A stretch of 64,000 bases of DNA from assembly GCA_963559585.1 (NCBI GenBank), contig CAUWLJ010000009.1:1-64000 (forward strand), in the 5' to 3' direction. Numbering within the stretch: position 1 is the stretch's first letter; every line of letters begins with the position of its first letter. The DNA is from Eisenbergiella sp963559585 (lineage in GTDB: Bacteria; Bacillota; Clostridia; Lachnospirales; Lachnospiraceae). Below are positions 17,034 through 25,400 of this stretch, one piece after another. The notes below the pieces were generated by a model, which did not search any database, had not been told where the DNA came from, and saw nothing but the letters and a program-made list of their open reading frames with translations. The translations under genes were made by a program, and so were the position numbers.

Positions 17034-17653
17034 TATTCACCTCTTAATTTCTGCATCAGGTGGTTCAGGGATTGAATATTCGGCAGCATCAGCATGTTGC
17101 TTTCGTACTCCCTGCCTTCTATGCAGAATTTACCGTCTATCACCAGCATTTTATCCGTCTCGTTCCCCATCTCGGCGATGGGAACGCTGAGCAGCGCGCC
17201 CAGCATATTGACCGCCACCCCGGGAACCGACAGCTCAATCTTCATCCCGGCCAGGGTGCTCATGGCGCTCACATAGGTGGAAATCATGATGTTGCCCACC
17301 TCATTCAGAGCGGACAGCTCCATTTCTCCCAGCTCCGAATAATCCGACACATGGCCGCCCATCAGACGCCCCAGAATCTCGTTGATATAATCCAGATCGA
17401 AAAGAAAGAGCATGATCCCGCTGATTTCCCCCGACATCTGGGACAGCACGCCCACCACGATCTTCTCCGGATTGCCCAGCTTCTCTGTAGTCTCGTCATA
17501 GTTGAGGATCAGTACCCGCGGAAGCGTCATGCCTACCTGGGTCCCCAGAAGGGAGGACAGAGCGCTGGCCGCGTTTCCTGTACCGATGCTGCCCACCTCA
17601 CGGATGATGTCCAGCTCAAGCGTATTCATATCGTCATATTTCTCTATCTGCAT
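17033..17653 (-). CDS. cheC: CheY-P phosphatase CheC (206 aa)
   Basis: CheC removes phosphate from CheY-P and is stimulated by CheD. Two phosphatase helices are visible. The second (MELSALNEVGNIMISTY) keeps the Glu-x-x-Asn pair. The first (ELDIIREVGSIGTGNAASAL) has Ser in place of Asn, so only one active site appears intact. The start has AAGGAG 11 nt upstream. It follows the rod-protein gene by about 50 nt. Confidence 0.95.
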   Translation of the reverse strand: MQIEKYDDMNTLELDIIREVGSIGTGNAASALSSLLGTQVGMTLPRVLILNYDETTEKLGNPEKIVVGVLSQMSGEISGIMLFLFDLDYINEILGRLMGGHVSDYSELGEMELSALNEVGNIMISTYVSAMSTLAGMKIELSVPGVAVNMLGALLSVPIAEMGNETDKMLVIDGKFCIEGREYESNMLMLPNIQSLNHLMQKLRGE

Positions 17654-17704
17654 ATTCCGTATAACTCCTTCATTTCTCCTCCGTCAGGCCCCGTTTCATT
17701 CCTC

Positions 17705-18445
17705 TTATCTCAAAGAATTGATGGTCTGCTCCACCTCGTCGGCTGTCTGCACCATTTTCAGCATATAAGAATAGGCTCTGGAGGCCTCCACGGTTTTGGC
17801 CATCTCGTCCGCAAGGTTCACATTGGACTGCTCCAGGTACCCCTCCATCAGTCTGGCATCCTCCGCCAGGGCAGGCTGTCCGTTGTGGGGCCCTGCGGCA
17901 AACTCGCTGTCGCCCACGTTGGCAAGTCCTCTCTCCACAGGGAATTCGTAGATGCCGGGCAGAGCCGCTGCTTCCGTCTCCTCTCCCAGTCTTGCGGCCT
18001 CGATCTGGGCATTCGTCACCACGATGGGACGCTGCTGCCCGTCCAGCACCAGCTTTCCGGCATCGGTGGTCAGATAGAAGCCGTCCTGACGCTCCGACCA
18101 GTAGAAATTACCGTTCCTGGTATAGGTGATCTCTGAGGTATTGGGATCCTCCAGCATGAAAAAGCCTCTGCCCGATATGGCGTACTGGGTGGAAATCCCC
18201 GTATTCTGGATTCCCCCCTGGGCGTAGGAGGTATCCGTCCTGCCAAGGGTGATCCCGCTTCCCGCCTGCAGGGAGATCTGGGTCTCCTGAAGATCCCTCA
18301 GATTATAATTGATCAGTTCGTAGAATACCGCGTTCTTCGTCTTAAAGCCGGTGGTATTCACATTGGCAAGGTTGTTGGAGATCACATCCATTTTTTTCTG
18401 CTGGCTGATCACGCCGCTCACTGCGGTATAAAAGCTTGTATCCAT
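17705..18445 (-). CDS. Flagellar rod/hook-basal body protein, FlgG/FlhP-like (246 aa)
   Basis: The N-terminal FYTAVSGVISQQKKMDVISN plus NLANVNTTGFK and the C-terminal SNVNLADEMAKTVEASRAY are the rod protein signatures. The central RGFFMLEDP and LTTDAGKLVLDG are FlgG/FlgF features. With the next gene it forms the pair seen as flhO/flhP in B. subtilis (distal rod). AAGGAG lies upstream. I cannot decide between flgF, flgG and flhP names. Confidence 0.9.
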   Translation of the reverse strand: MDTSFYTAVSGVISQQKKMDVISNNLANVNTTGFKTKNAVFYELINYNLRDLQETQISLQAGSGITLGRTDTSYAQGGIQNTGISTQYAISGRGFFMLEDPNTSEITYTRNGNFYWSERQDGFYLTTDAGKLVLDGQQRPIVVTNAQIEAARLGEETEAAALPGIYEFPVERGLANVGDSEFAAGPHNGQPALAEDARLMEGYLEQSNVNLADEMAKTVEASRAYSYMLKMVQTADEVEQTINSLR

Positions 18446-18539
18446 ACTCTGCTCCTTCGCATTCTCTTTTGTGGTTTTAACAGCGTCTTCCCTGTCCCCG
18501 CCGTTTCAGGCCGTCAGGCGGCCCGGACGGGCGCCCTCC

Positions 18540-19292
18540 TTATACGGGCCCCAGCTGGGAAACGATCTTTCCCGTCAGCTGGTCGTACATCTTCAGCACC
18601 TGTGCCGCGCTCTGGAGCGCCCTCTGGCTGCTCATCATGGAAGTCATCTCCTCCACCGCGTTCACATTGGAGGATTCCAGGGCCTTCCACTGGATCTGGG
18701 GCTGGACGGGCTGGGGAGCCGCTCCGACAGAGGTGAACACGTTGTTTCCGGACTTGAGCAGATCCAGCTCATAATCCGGAAAATCCACCACCTGGAGCCT
18801 TCCCATCAGGCTGTCGTCCTCCAGCCTGTAGATGGAGCCGTCCGGCGTCACGCGGAACTGATCCGTGTCAAAGGCGATAGGCCCGTTCTCTCCCATCACC
18901 CTTCCGATGGAGGGAAGCACCAGATACCCTTCCTCATCCAGAGAGAAGGAGCCGTCCCTGGTATACACCTCCCCCTCCGGGGTCTGTACCACGAAAAAGC
19001 CGTTTCCGGTGAGCGCCATATCAAAGGCGCTCTCGCTGGGCAGATAGCCGCAGTTGGAATAATCGGTCACCGTGGAAACGGCAGAACGGATGTCGCTCAT
19101 TTCTCCCACCGCCACAGGCGATTTGTCCTTGTTCCCTATTCTGGAGACGATCTCATTGCGGAAATTGGAGGTAATCAGCGTATCGCTCTTGAATCCCGCC
19201 GTGGATACATTGGCCATGTTATTGCTGATCACGTTCAGATTCCTGTTCTGTGTCAGCATCTGTGAACTCAGATTGTAAAATCCCTGAAACAT
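18540..19292 (-). CDS. Flagellar rod/hook-basal body protein, FlgG/FlhO-like (250 aa)
   Basis: MFQGFYNLSSQMLTQNRNLN and VISNNMANVSTAGFK at the start, GNGFFVVQTPEGEVYTRDG in the middle and SSNVNAVEEMTSMMSSQRAL at the end mark a FlgG-type distal rod protein. I chose ATG 19290-19292 (AAGGGAG 8 nt upstream) over an earlier start that would run into fliA by 53 nt. It ends 94 nt before the second rod gene; that gap is GC-rich with small inverted repeats. Confidence 0.9.
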   Translation of the reverse strand: MFQGFYNLSSQMLTQNRNLNVISNNMANVSTAGFKSDTLITSNFRNEIVSRIGNKDKSPVAVGEMSDIRSAVSTVTDYSNCGYLPSESAFDMALTGNGFFVVQTPEGEVYTRDGSFSLDEEGYLVLPSIGRVMGENGPIAFDTDQFRVTPDGSIYRLEDDSLMGRLQVVDFPDYELDLLKSGNNVFTSVGAAPQPVQPQIQWKALESSNVNAVEEMTSMMSSQRALQSAAQVLKMYDQLTGKIVSQLGPV

Positions 19293-19311
19293 ATCGTTTG
19301 CTCCCTTCTTT

Positions 19312-20103
19312 TTATCTGATTCTGGCTTCCATATAATTGCGCAGCTTGCGGATGATATTCGCATGGATCTGGGACACGCGGGGAGCCGATATGTGCATGG
19401 CTGCCGCTATGTCCTTTGCGCTCATTTCCTCCACATAATGGAGGGAAAGAACCGTCTTTTCATTTTCCGTCAGCCCCTCTATCCCCTTCAGAAGCGTCTG
19501 CTCCACCTCGCGCTCCATGTAGTATTCCTCAGGCTGCTGGGTGGTGTCCGTGCTGCTGATCTGGAAGGTCTTGTGGTTTTCCAGGCTTTCCTCGATCACC
19601 ATATCCAGTGAAATCATGTAGTACAGGTTGGATCTTTGCAGCATCTTCTCGTATCTGGCCAGGGGAATGCCCAGATGGTCGGCCATCTCCTGATCCGTGG
19701 GTTCCCGCCCCAGCATCCCGTACAGGGTGTTGGCGGCCTCGTCTATGTCCATGGCATTCTTGCGCACCCCTCTGGGCACCCAGTCCTGCTTGCGGGCCAG
19801 GTCGATGATCATGCCCCTGATGCGCTTGGAGACGAAGGTGGAAAATTTCACATTCTTGTCAAGGTCGTACTTGTCAATGGCTGTCATCAGCACAATAACG
19901 CCCTCATTAACTATATCGTCTAATTGTGCAAAACCGGAATAGATATTTTTCATTTGAAGGGCAATACTTTTTACCACATAGATATACCGCATGGTGATCT
20001 CCTGCTTGACGGCCAGGCTTCCTGATCGTTTGTACTCCTCAAGCAGCTCCTCATTGGACATATCCTGAAGCAGTCTGTCATTCATCTGTTCCATTCTTTC
20101 CAT
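19312..20103 (-). CDS. fliA: Flagellar sigma factor FliA/SigD (sigma-28, 263 aa)
   Basis: Region 2 (MRYIYVVKSIALQM... GFAQLDDIVNEGVIVLMTAI, then KFSTFVSKRIRGMIIDLARK), region 3 (DEAANTLYGMLGREPTDQEM) and region 4 (LTENEKTVLSLHYVEEMSAK, SAPRVSQIHANIIRKLR) are complete. FliA directs late flagellar genes and is inhibited by FlgM, also encoded here. The gene follows flhA directly; flhF, flhG and the cheBAW genes that lie between them in Bacillus are absent. Confidence 0.97.
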   Translation of the reverse strand: MERMEQMNDRLLQDMSNEELLEEYKRSGSLAVKQEITMRYIYVVKSIALQMKNIYSGFAQLDDIVNEGVIVLMTAIDKYDLDKNVKFSTFVSKRIRGMIIDLARKQDWVPRGVRKNAMDIDEAANTLYGMLGREPTDQEMADHLGIPLARYEKMLQRSNLYYMISLDMVIEESLENHKTFQISSTDTTQQPEEYYMEREVEQTLLKGIEGLTENEKTVLSLHYVEEMSAKDIAAAMHISAPRVSQIHANIIRKLRNYMEARIR

Positions 20104-20124
20104 CGTTCCTACCTTGTATCATCT

Positions 20125-22191
20125 TTAAAGCTTGATATTTCCGATCGTCTGAATCTGCACGTCTGCACCTACCTCGTTAAAGGACAGCACGCAGATATTG
20201 GGGTAAAAGGGCTGCAGCAGACGGTAGACGTAGATGCGCAGCACCTGGCTGGTGAGCAGTACCGGACGGCTTGAGAGCTCTGCAAACTTCTTCACGCAGG
20301 TTCCGATCTGGGTAATGAATGCCTGCATCACATCCGGGTTGAGGGCCATGAAGTATTCCTGATCTCCCTTGGTCAGGCTGGCCACCATACTCTTTTCCAG
20401 CTCCGCATCCAGCGTGATAACCTTAAGCTGTCCGCCCTCGCAGAACTTCCGGGTGATCGTCCGCTTCAGGGACTCCCTGACACTCTCGATGATCTGGGTC
20501 ATGTCCTTGGTCTTGGGCGCAGCATCGGAAACGCTTTCCAGAATCGTCTCCAGATCCCGGATGGGAATGTCCTCTCTCAGAAGCTCCACAAGGATCTTCT
20601 GGAAATTTCCATAGGAAATCAGTCCGGGAATCACCTCCGCCACCAGCTCGGGCGCGGTCTTTTTTACGTTCTCCACCAGCTTTACCACCTCCTGGCGGGA
20701 GAGCAGCTCCCAGGCATGCTGGCGGATGACCTCGGAAAGGTGGGTGAGCATGACGGACAGGGGATCGATTACGGTATAACCGTAGATTTCCGCCATCTCC
20801 CGGTTCTCCGGAAGGATCCATTTGCTGGGAATGCCGTAGGCCGGCTCCACCGTCTCGATGCCGTCCACGCTGCCCGCCGGATTGGCAGGCTCCAGCGCCA
20901 GATAGTAGTCCACCAGGATCTCGCCTCTTGCCACCTCCTCGCCCCGGATACGGATCACATACTGGTTCGTATTCAGCGCGCTGGAATCCCGAAGCATGAC
21001 GGAAGGGATCACAAAGCCCATTTCCTGGGCGTACTGGCGGCGGAAGATCACGATACGGTTGATCATCCTGCCGCCGCTTCCCTCGTCGATAAGAGGGATC
21101 AGGCTGTAGCCGAATTCCATCTCGATGGGCTCCACCGAAATCAGAGAGTATACATTATCAATATCCTTGTAGTATTCGTCCTCGTCGGCCTGGACGGCAA
21201 GCTCCTCCTCCTGGGCCTGCTGTGCCTGTCTGGTTTCATGAAGCGCAGCCGCCTTCATCCTGTTGGAGAGAACCGCTCCGCCCGCCACCAGCCCGGCTCC
21301 TATGATCAGAAGCTGAAGCTTGGGCATTCCGGGAACCACCATCAGAAAGAGCACGATGCAGCCCGCAATCAGCAGAGCCTTGGGCTGGGCCATAAACTGG
21401 CGGGATACATCCTCGTTCAGGCTTCCTTCTGATACCGCACGGGTTACGATCATACCTGTGGCGGTGGAGATCAGAAGGGCGGGAATCTGGGAAACCAGGC
21501 CGTCGCCCACCGTAGCGATGGAGTAGATGCTCATGACCTCTGCAAAGGGAAGTCCAGACTCCACCATACCGATTACCATACCCACGATCAGGTTGATGGC
21601 CGTGATGATCAGGGACATGATGGCGTCGCCCTTTACGATCTTGGTGGCACCGTCCATGGCTCCGTAGAAATCCGCCTCTCTCTGTATGTTGTTTCTGCGC
21701 TCCTTGGCCTGCTGCTCTGAGATCAGTCCGGAGCTTAGGTCCGCATCGATGGCCATCTGCTTACCGGGCATGGCGTCCAGGGTAAATCTGGCTGCAACCT
21801 CGGCAACACGCTCCGCGCCCTTGGTGATAACGATAAACTGCACCAGGACGATGATGATGAAGATCACGAATCCAACCAGCGCATTGCCCTGGAGCACGAA
21901 GCTTCCGAAAGCATGGATCACAGCTCCGGCCTCGCCCTGCTCCGTCAGAATGTTTCTGGTAGAGGAAACGTTCAGTCCCAGACGGAACAGTGTGGTAATC
22001 AGCAAAAGCGACGGGAAGATGGAGAACTCCAGCGGGTTCTTAATGTTCATCGTCACCAGCAGAATGATCAGCGACACCGCAATATTCAGAATGATCAGCA
22101 CGTCCAGCATGAACGGGCTTAAGGGTATGATCAGCAGCAGTACGATGACCACCACAAAAAGGGATACAGCATAGTTGAATATATTTTTCAT
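20125..22191 (-). CDS. flhA: Flagellar export gate protein FlhA (688 aa)
   Basis: About eight membrane helices occupy residues 1-315, with the FHIPEP family signature (RNILTEQGEAGAVIHAFGSF, ITKGAERVAEVAARFTLDAM, PGKQMAIDADL). The C-terminal ~350 residues are the cytosolic ring that receives chaperone-substrate complexes. Length matches the family. The ATG overlaps the flhB stop by 4 nt. Confidence 0.98.
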   Translation of the reverse strand: MKNIFNYAVSLFVVVIVLLLIIPLSPFMLDVLIILNIAVSLIILLVTMNIKNPLEFSIFPSLLLITTLFRLGLNVSSTRNILTEQGEAGAVIHAFGSFVLQGNALVGFVIFIIIVLVQFIVITKGAERVAEVAARFTLDAMPGKQMAIDADLSSGLISEQQAKERRNNIQREADFYGAMDGATKIVKGDAIMSLIITAINLIVGMVIGMVESGLPFAEVMSIYSIATVGDGLVSQIPALLISTATGMIVTRAVSEGSLNEDVSRQFMAQPKALLIAGCIVLFLMVVPGMPKLQLLIIGAGLVAGGAVLSNRMKAAALHETRQAQQAQEEELAVQADEDEYYKDIDNVYSLISVEPIEMEFGYSLIPLIDEGSGGRMINRIVIFRRQYAQEMGFVIPSVMLRDSSALNTNQYVIRIRGEEVARGEILVDYYLALEPANPAGSVDGIETVEPAYGIPSKWILPENREMAEIYGYTVIDPLSVMLTHLSEVIRQHAWELLSRQEVVKLVENVKKTAPELVAEVIPGLISYGNFQKILVELLREDIPIRDLETILESVSDAAPKTKDMTQIIESVRESLKRTITRKFCEGGQLKVITLDAELEKSMVASLTKGDQEYFMALNPDVMQAFITQIGTCVKKFAELSSRPVLLTSQVLRIYVYRLLQPFYPNICVLSFNEVGADVQIQTIGNIKL

Positions 22192-23258
22192 GGACGCTCC
22201 GTTTTCTTTTGCTTAATCTGATATACATAAACCAGGATCTCCGCCACCATCCCGTAATACTCGGAGGGAATCTCCTGATTTATGGCGGTCTGGGCGTACA
22301 GCGCGCGGGCCAGGGGCTTGTTCTCTATCACCGCCACGCCGCATTCCTCCCCCCGCTTTACGATCCGCAGCGCCAGCTCATCCTGTCCTTTCGCCAGGAC
22401 GATGGGGGCATTGTCATGATCCATATCGTATTTCAGGGCCACGGCGAAATGGGTAGGGTTACGGATGATCACATCCGCCTGGGGAACCGCCTGCATCATT
22501 CTCATCCTGGCTCTCTGTCTCTGGAGATCCCGGATCCTGCCCTTGATCTCCGGATTTCCTTCCGTCTGCTTGTACTCCTCCTTCAGCTCCTGCTTACTCA
22601 TCTTCAAGCGGCGTTCATAGTCCCACCACTGATAGAGGAAGTCGAAGGCGGCCACTGCCACAAACACCATGCTCACCCGCAGGATGATGGACATGACCAT
22701 ATTCAGCATGTACACCGTGGACACCTTCACAGGCATTCCCATCATGCGGATTACCTGCACCATATCGTCCTTGAAAAGCTGCCAGACCAGGACGCCCAGA
22801 ATGGTAATCTTGATCATATTCTTCAACAGGTCAAAGATGTTCCGGAAGGAAAAGATCTTCTTGATTCCCTGCATGGGGCTGAGCCTGCTGAATTTTGGCT
22901 TAAAATTCTCCGATGCAAACAGGAAGCGGGTCTGCGCTCCCGTGGCGAGGATGGCCAGAAGGGCACACACCAGCAGGATGGGCAGGGTAAGCTTGGCCAC
23001 CGTCAGAAGCAGCTCCATGATGATCCGGTGCATGCTTCCCACAGAGTAGTCTGTCAGCGTCCCGATCCCGGCCACGCATTTCCCCAGATATTCGGCAGAG
23101 GTTTTGTACAGATAAGGGAACAGAAGCTTCACCAGGTAGAAAGAACCGAACAGCGTCACCACGCTGATCACATCCTGGCTCATGAACACATTTCCTTTTT
23201 TCCGCTCGTCCCGCCGCTTTTTTGGTGTGGCTTTTTCTGTTTTGGAATCGCCTGCCAC
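22188..23258 (-). CDS. flhB: Export switch protein FlhB (356 aa)
   Basis: FlhB changes export specificity from rod/hook to filament after self-cleavage. N-terminal DSKTEKATPKKRRDERKKGN, four membrane helices, and the cleavage site Asn-Pro-Thr-His in ADVIIRNPTHFAVALKYD are all present, as is the C-terminal ENKPLARALY. Overlaps flhA by 4 nt. Confidence 0.98.
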   Translation of the reverse strand: MAGDSKTEKATPKKRRDERKKGNVFMSQDVISVVTLFGSFYLVKLLFPYLYKTSAEYLGKCVAGIGTLTDYSVGSMHRIIMELLLTVAKLTLPILLVCALLAILATGAQTRFLFASENFKPKFSRLSPMQGIKKIFSFRNIFDLLKNMIKITILGVLVWQLFKDDMVQVIRMMGMPVKVSTVYMLNMVMSIILRVSMVFVAVAAFDFLYQWWDYERRLKMSKQELKEEYKQTEGNPEIKGRIRDLQRQRARMRMMQAVPQADVIIRNPTHFAVALKYDMDHDNAPIVLAKGQDELALRIVKRGEECGVAVIENKPLARALYAQTAINQEIPSEYYGMVAEILVYVYQIKQKKTERP

Positions 23259-23281
23259 CGTCCATCACCACCTTTATCCCG

Positions 23282-24055
23282 TCAGGCTGCCATGATCCGC
23301 AGCGCCTCCAGCATGGTATTCATCATCTGCGTGATCAGATTTCCCAGGAAATCCCCCATTGGCGAAATGGTAAACACAAAAAGGAACAGTCCGATCACAA
23401 TCTTCAGCTGGATGCTGAGTATGAAAATATTGATCTGCGGAATGATCTTCATCAGCACGCCTATGGCCATCTCTCCCACGAACTCAATGGCGATCATGGG
23501 AAATGCAAGCTGGATGGAGAGTATGACGCATTCTGCAAATATCCTGACGATGGCCTCCGAGGTTCCCGTCAGGTTCCATCCGCCTCCATAGGGAAATACG
23601 GCGGCGGACTCCGCAAGGATCTTCACCAGGGCCAGATGGCCGTCCACTGCAAAGAACAGGAAGGTGAAGTAAATATATAAAAAGGTTCCGCTCAGGGCGG
23701 ATTGTACCTTGCTTCCCGAATCATAGACCGTCGCCATGGACAGTCCCATCTGAAAATCGATCACTGCTCCGGCCTGCGTTACCACGAACAGGAACAGATC
23801 CATTATGAAGCCCAGAACCGCTCCCACCGCGAATTCTCCCAAAAGGGCCACCGCAAAGACCAGGGAGCCTGTCACCTCCACCCCTTCCGCCGCGCTTAAG
23901 GGATAGAGCAGCAGGGTCAGCACAAACACAAACCCTGTTTTGGCCATGGCGGGGATCTCACTTCTGCGCAGGATGGGGTTTAAGAATACAAAACCCGACA
24001 TGCGCATTAAAATCAACGAGAACAGTACCAGCTGTTCTGCCTCAAATCCGTTCAT
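23282..24055 (-). CDS. fliR: Export gate protein FliR (257 aa)
   Basis: A six-helix membrane protein beginning MNGFEAEQLVLFSLILMRMS and containing FVFLNPILRRSEIPAMAKTG and the NIFILSIQLKIVIGLFLF segment of the FliR family. It joins FliP and FliQ in the export core. It is 12 nt after fliQ. Confidence 0.96.
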   Translation of the reverse strand: MNGFEAEQLVLFSLILMRMSGFVFLNPILRRSEIPAMAKTGFVFVLTLLLYPLSAAEGVEVTGSLVFAVALLGEFAVGAVLGFIMDLFLFVVTQAGAVIDFQMGLSMATVYDSGSKVQSALSGTFLYIYFTFLFFAVDGHLALVKILAESAAVFPYGGGWNLTGTSEAIVRIFAECVILSIQLAFPMIAIEFVGEMAIGVLMKIIPQINIFILSIQLKIVIGLFLFVFTISPMGDFLGNLITQMMNTMLEALRIMAA

Positions 24056-24067
24056 ACTTCCCGCCTC

Positions 24068-24331
24068 TTATAAAGCGACCATTTTGTCCATCAAATACAC
24101 AAAGAAATCCTGAAGCGAAAGGAGCATTGAGCTTCCCGATACCACCAGGATCACGCCGATCACGATCAGCTTCGGCACAAAGGTCAGCGTCTGCTCGTGG
24201 ATCTGCGTGGCCGCCTGCAGAATGGAGATCAGAATACCCACCAGCATACTGATCACCAGGATCGGCCCGCACAGCTGAACCGCCAGGATGAATACCTGAT
24301 ACATCAAATCTGATACTTCACTGTTTGTCAT
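24068..24331 (-). CDS. fliQ: Export gate protein FliQ (87 aa)
   Basis: A small two-helix membrane protein: VFILAVQLCGPILVISMLVG, then ILQAATQIHEQTLTFVPKLI, the family signature, and a second helix before a short tail. Normal size. Lies in the conserved fliP-fliQ-fliR order. Confidence 0.96.
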   Translation of the reverse strand: MTNSEVSDLMYQVFILAVQLCGPILVISMLVGILISILQAATQIHEQTLTFVPKLIVIGVILVVSGSSMLLSLQDFFVYLMDKMVAL

Positions 24332-24368
24332 AGTCTAAAAACTCCAATCTCTGTACCGTTCAGCGCCT

Positions 24369-25028
24369 TTACCGGAAGCCGGCCACCAGCGCCTTGAAAA
24401 TCAGGCTCCAGCCGTCCACCGTTACGAATAAAAGAAGCTTAAAGGGCAGAGCGATGGTCGCCGGAGGCAGCATGATCATTCCCATGCTCATCAGCGTGCT
24501 GGACACGATAATGTCGATGAGCAGGAAGGGAAGGAAGATCAGGAAGCCCGCCATAAAGCCCCGCTTCAGCTCAGTGGTCATGAAGGCGGGGATCACCACA
24601 GTCATGGGAAGCTCGGTCACATCCTCCGGCATCTCTATCTTCGCCAGATCGGTGTACATGTTGATCGACGAGATCTCCGTCTGCCGCAGCATAAATTCCT
24701 TCAATGGAACCTGTGCCCGTTTCAGGGCCTCTTCCTGGTCGATCCTCTGCTCCTTATAGGGCTGATACGCCTCCGTGTTGATCTGGTCGATCACCGGGTT
24801 CATGATGAACAGCGTCAGAAAAAGAGCGATCCCCACCAGTACCATATTGGGGGGGGTCTGCTGAATGCCCAGCGCATTTCTGGTAAAAGAAAGCACGATC
24901 ACGATCCTGGTAAAGGAGGACATCATGATGACGATGCTGGGCAGAAGCGATATGATCGTGAGAAGCAGCATCAGCTCCAGCGTCGGCACGTTCCCGCCGT
25001 TAATATTGACCAAGGCGTTATTTTCCAT
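24369..25028 (-). CDS. fliP: Export gate protein FliP (219 aa)
   Basis: FliP forms the core of the export channel. SFTRIVIVLSFTRNALGIQQ, TPPNMVLVGIALFLTLFIM, and the C-terminal GFLIFLPFLLIDIIVSSTLM and MGMIMLPPATIALPFKLLLF are diagnostic. Unlike E. coli FliP there is no clear cleaved signal peptide. The codons for Thr-Pro-Pro hold a C8 run (24849-24856 on the plus strand as G8). The start overlaps fliO by 11 nt. Confidence 0.97.
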   Translation of the reverse strand: MENNALVNINGGNVPTLELMLLLTIISLLPSIVIMMSSFTRIVIVLSFTRNALGIQQTPPNMVLVGIALFLTLFIMNPVIDQINTEAYQPYKEQRIDQEEALKRAQVPLKEFMLRQTEISSINMYTDLAKIEMPEDVTELPMTVVIPAFMTTELKRGFMAGFLIFLPFLLIDIIVSSTLMSMGMIMLPPATIALPFKLLLFVTVDGWSLIFKALVAGFR

Positions 25029-25374
25029 CTTTTTTCTTTCCTTTTGTTATCTGCGCAAGGATTTCTCTGAAATCCTTCCCGCTCTCCGTCTGCTCCGGCA
25101 TCTGCCAGCCGGAAATGCTCTCCTCCTCCAGCCTGCACAGGGTATGGATTCCCGCATGGCTGATGCCAAGAAGCAGAAACTGACTGCCTGCTCTCACGAT
25201 GGCAAGCGCCTCGTTCTGTCCCAGGCTGATCCGGTCAATGACCTGGAGATTCCCGGCGGAGTGTCCCAGCTGTCCTGTGTATCTTCCCAGCTTCCTGGTC
25301 AGATACCAGGACAGAAACAGAACCAGTATGACCGCCAGCAGTGTTCCGGTCACTTGTATTACCTCTTTCCACAT
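25018..25374 (-). CDS. fliO: Flagellar biosynthesis protein FliO (118 aa)
   Basis: One N-terminal membrane helix (VTGTLLAVILVLFLSWYLTR) followed by a small cytoplasmic domain with LQVIDRISLGQNEALAIVRA and FLLLGISHAGI, which is the FliO pattern. FliO helps assemble the FliP ring. It sits between fliY and fliP, overlapping fliP by 11 nt. Confidence 0.92.
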   Translation of the reverse strand: MWKEVIQVTGTLLAVILVLFLSWYLTRKLGRYTGQLGHSAGNLQVIDRISLGQNEALAIVRAGSQFLLLGISHAGIHTLCRLEEESISGWQMPEQTESGKDFREILAQITKGKKKDGK

Positions 25375-25400
25375 ATCTCACCTTTCGCCGGACATGCCGC

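Noticed and set aside
17705..19292. The two FlgG-like genes as a broken single gene
   Set aside because: Both have complete N- and C-terminal rod motifs and separate ribosome sites; the pair matches the flhO/flhP arrangement.
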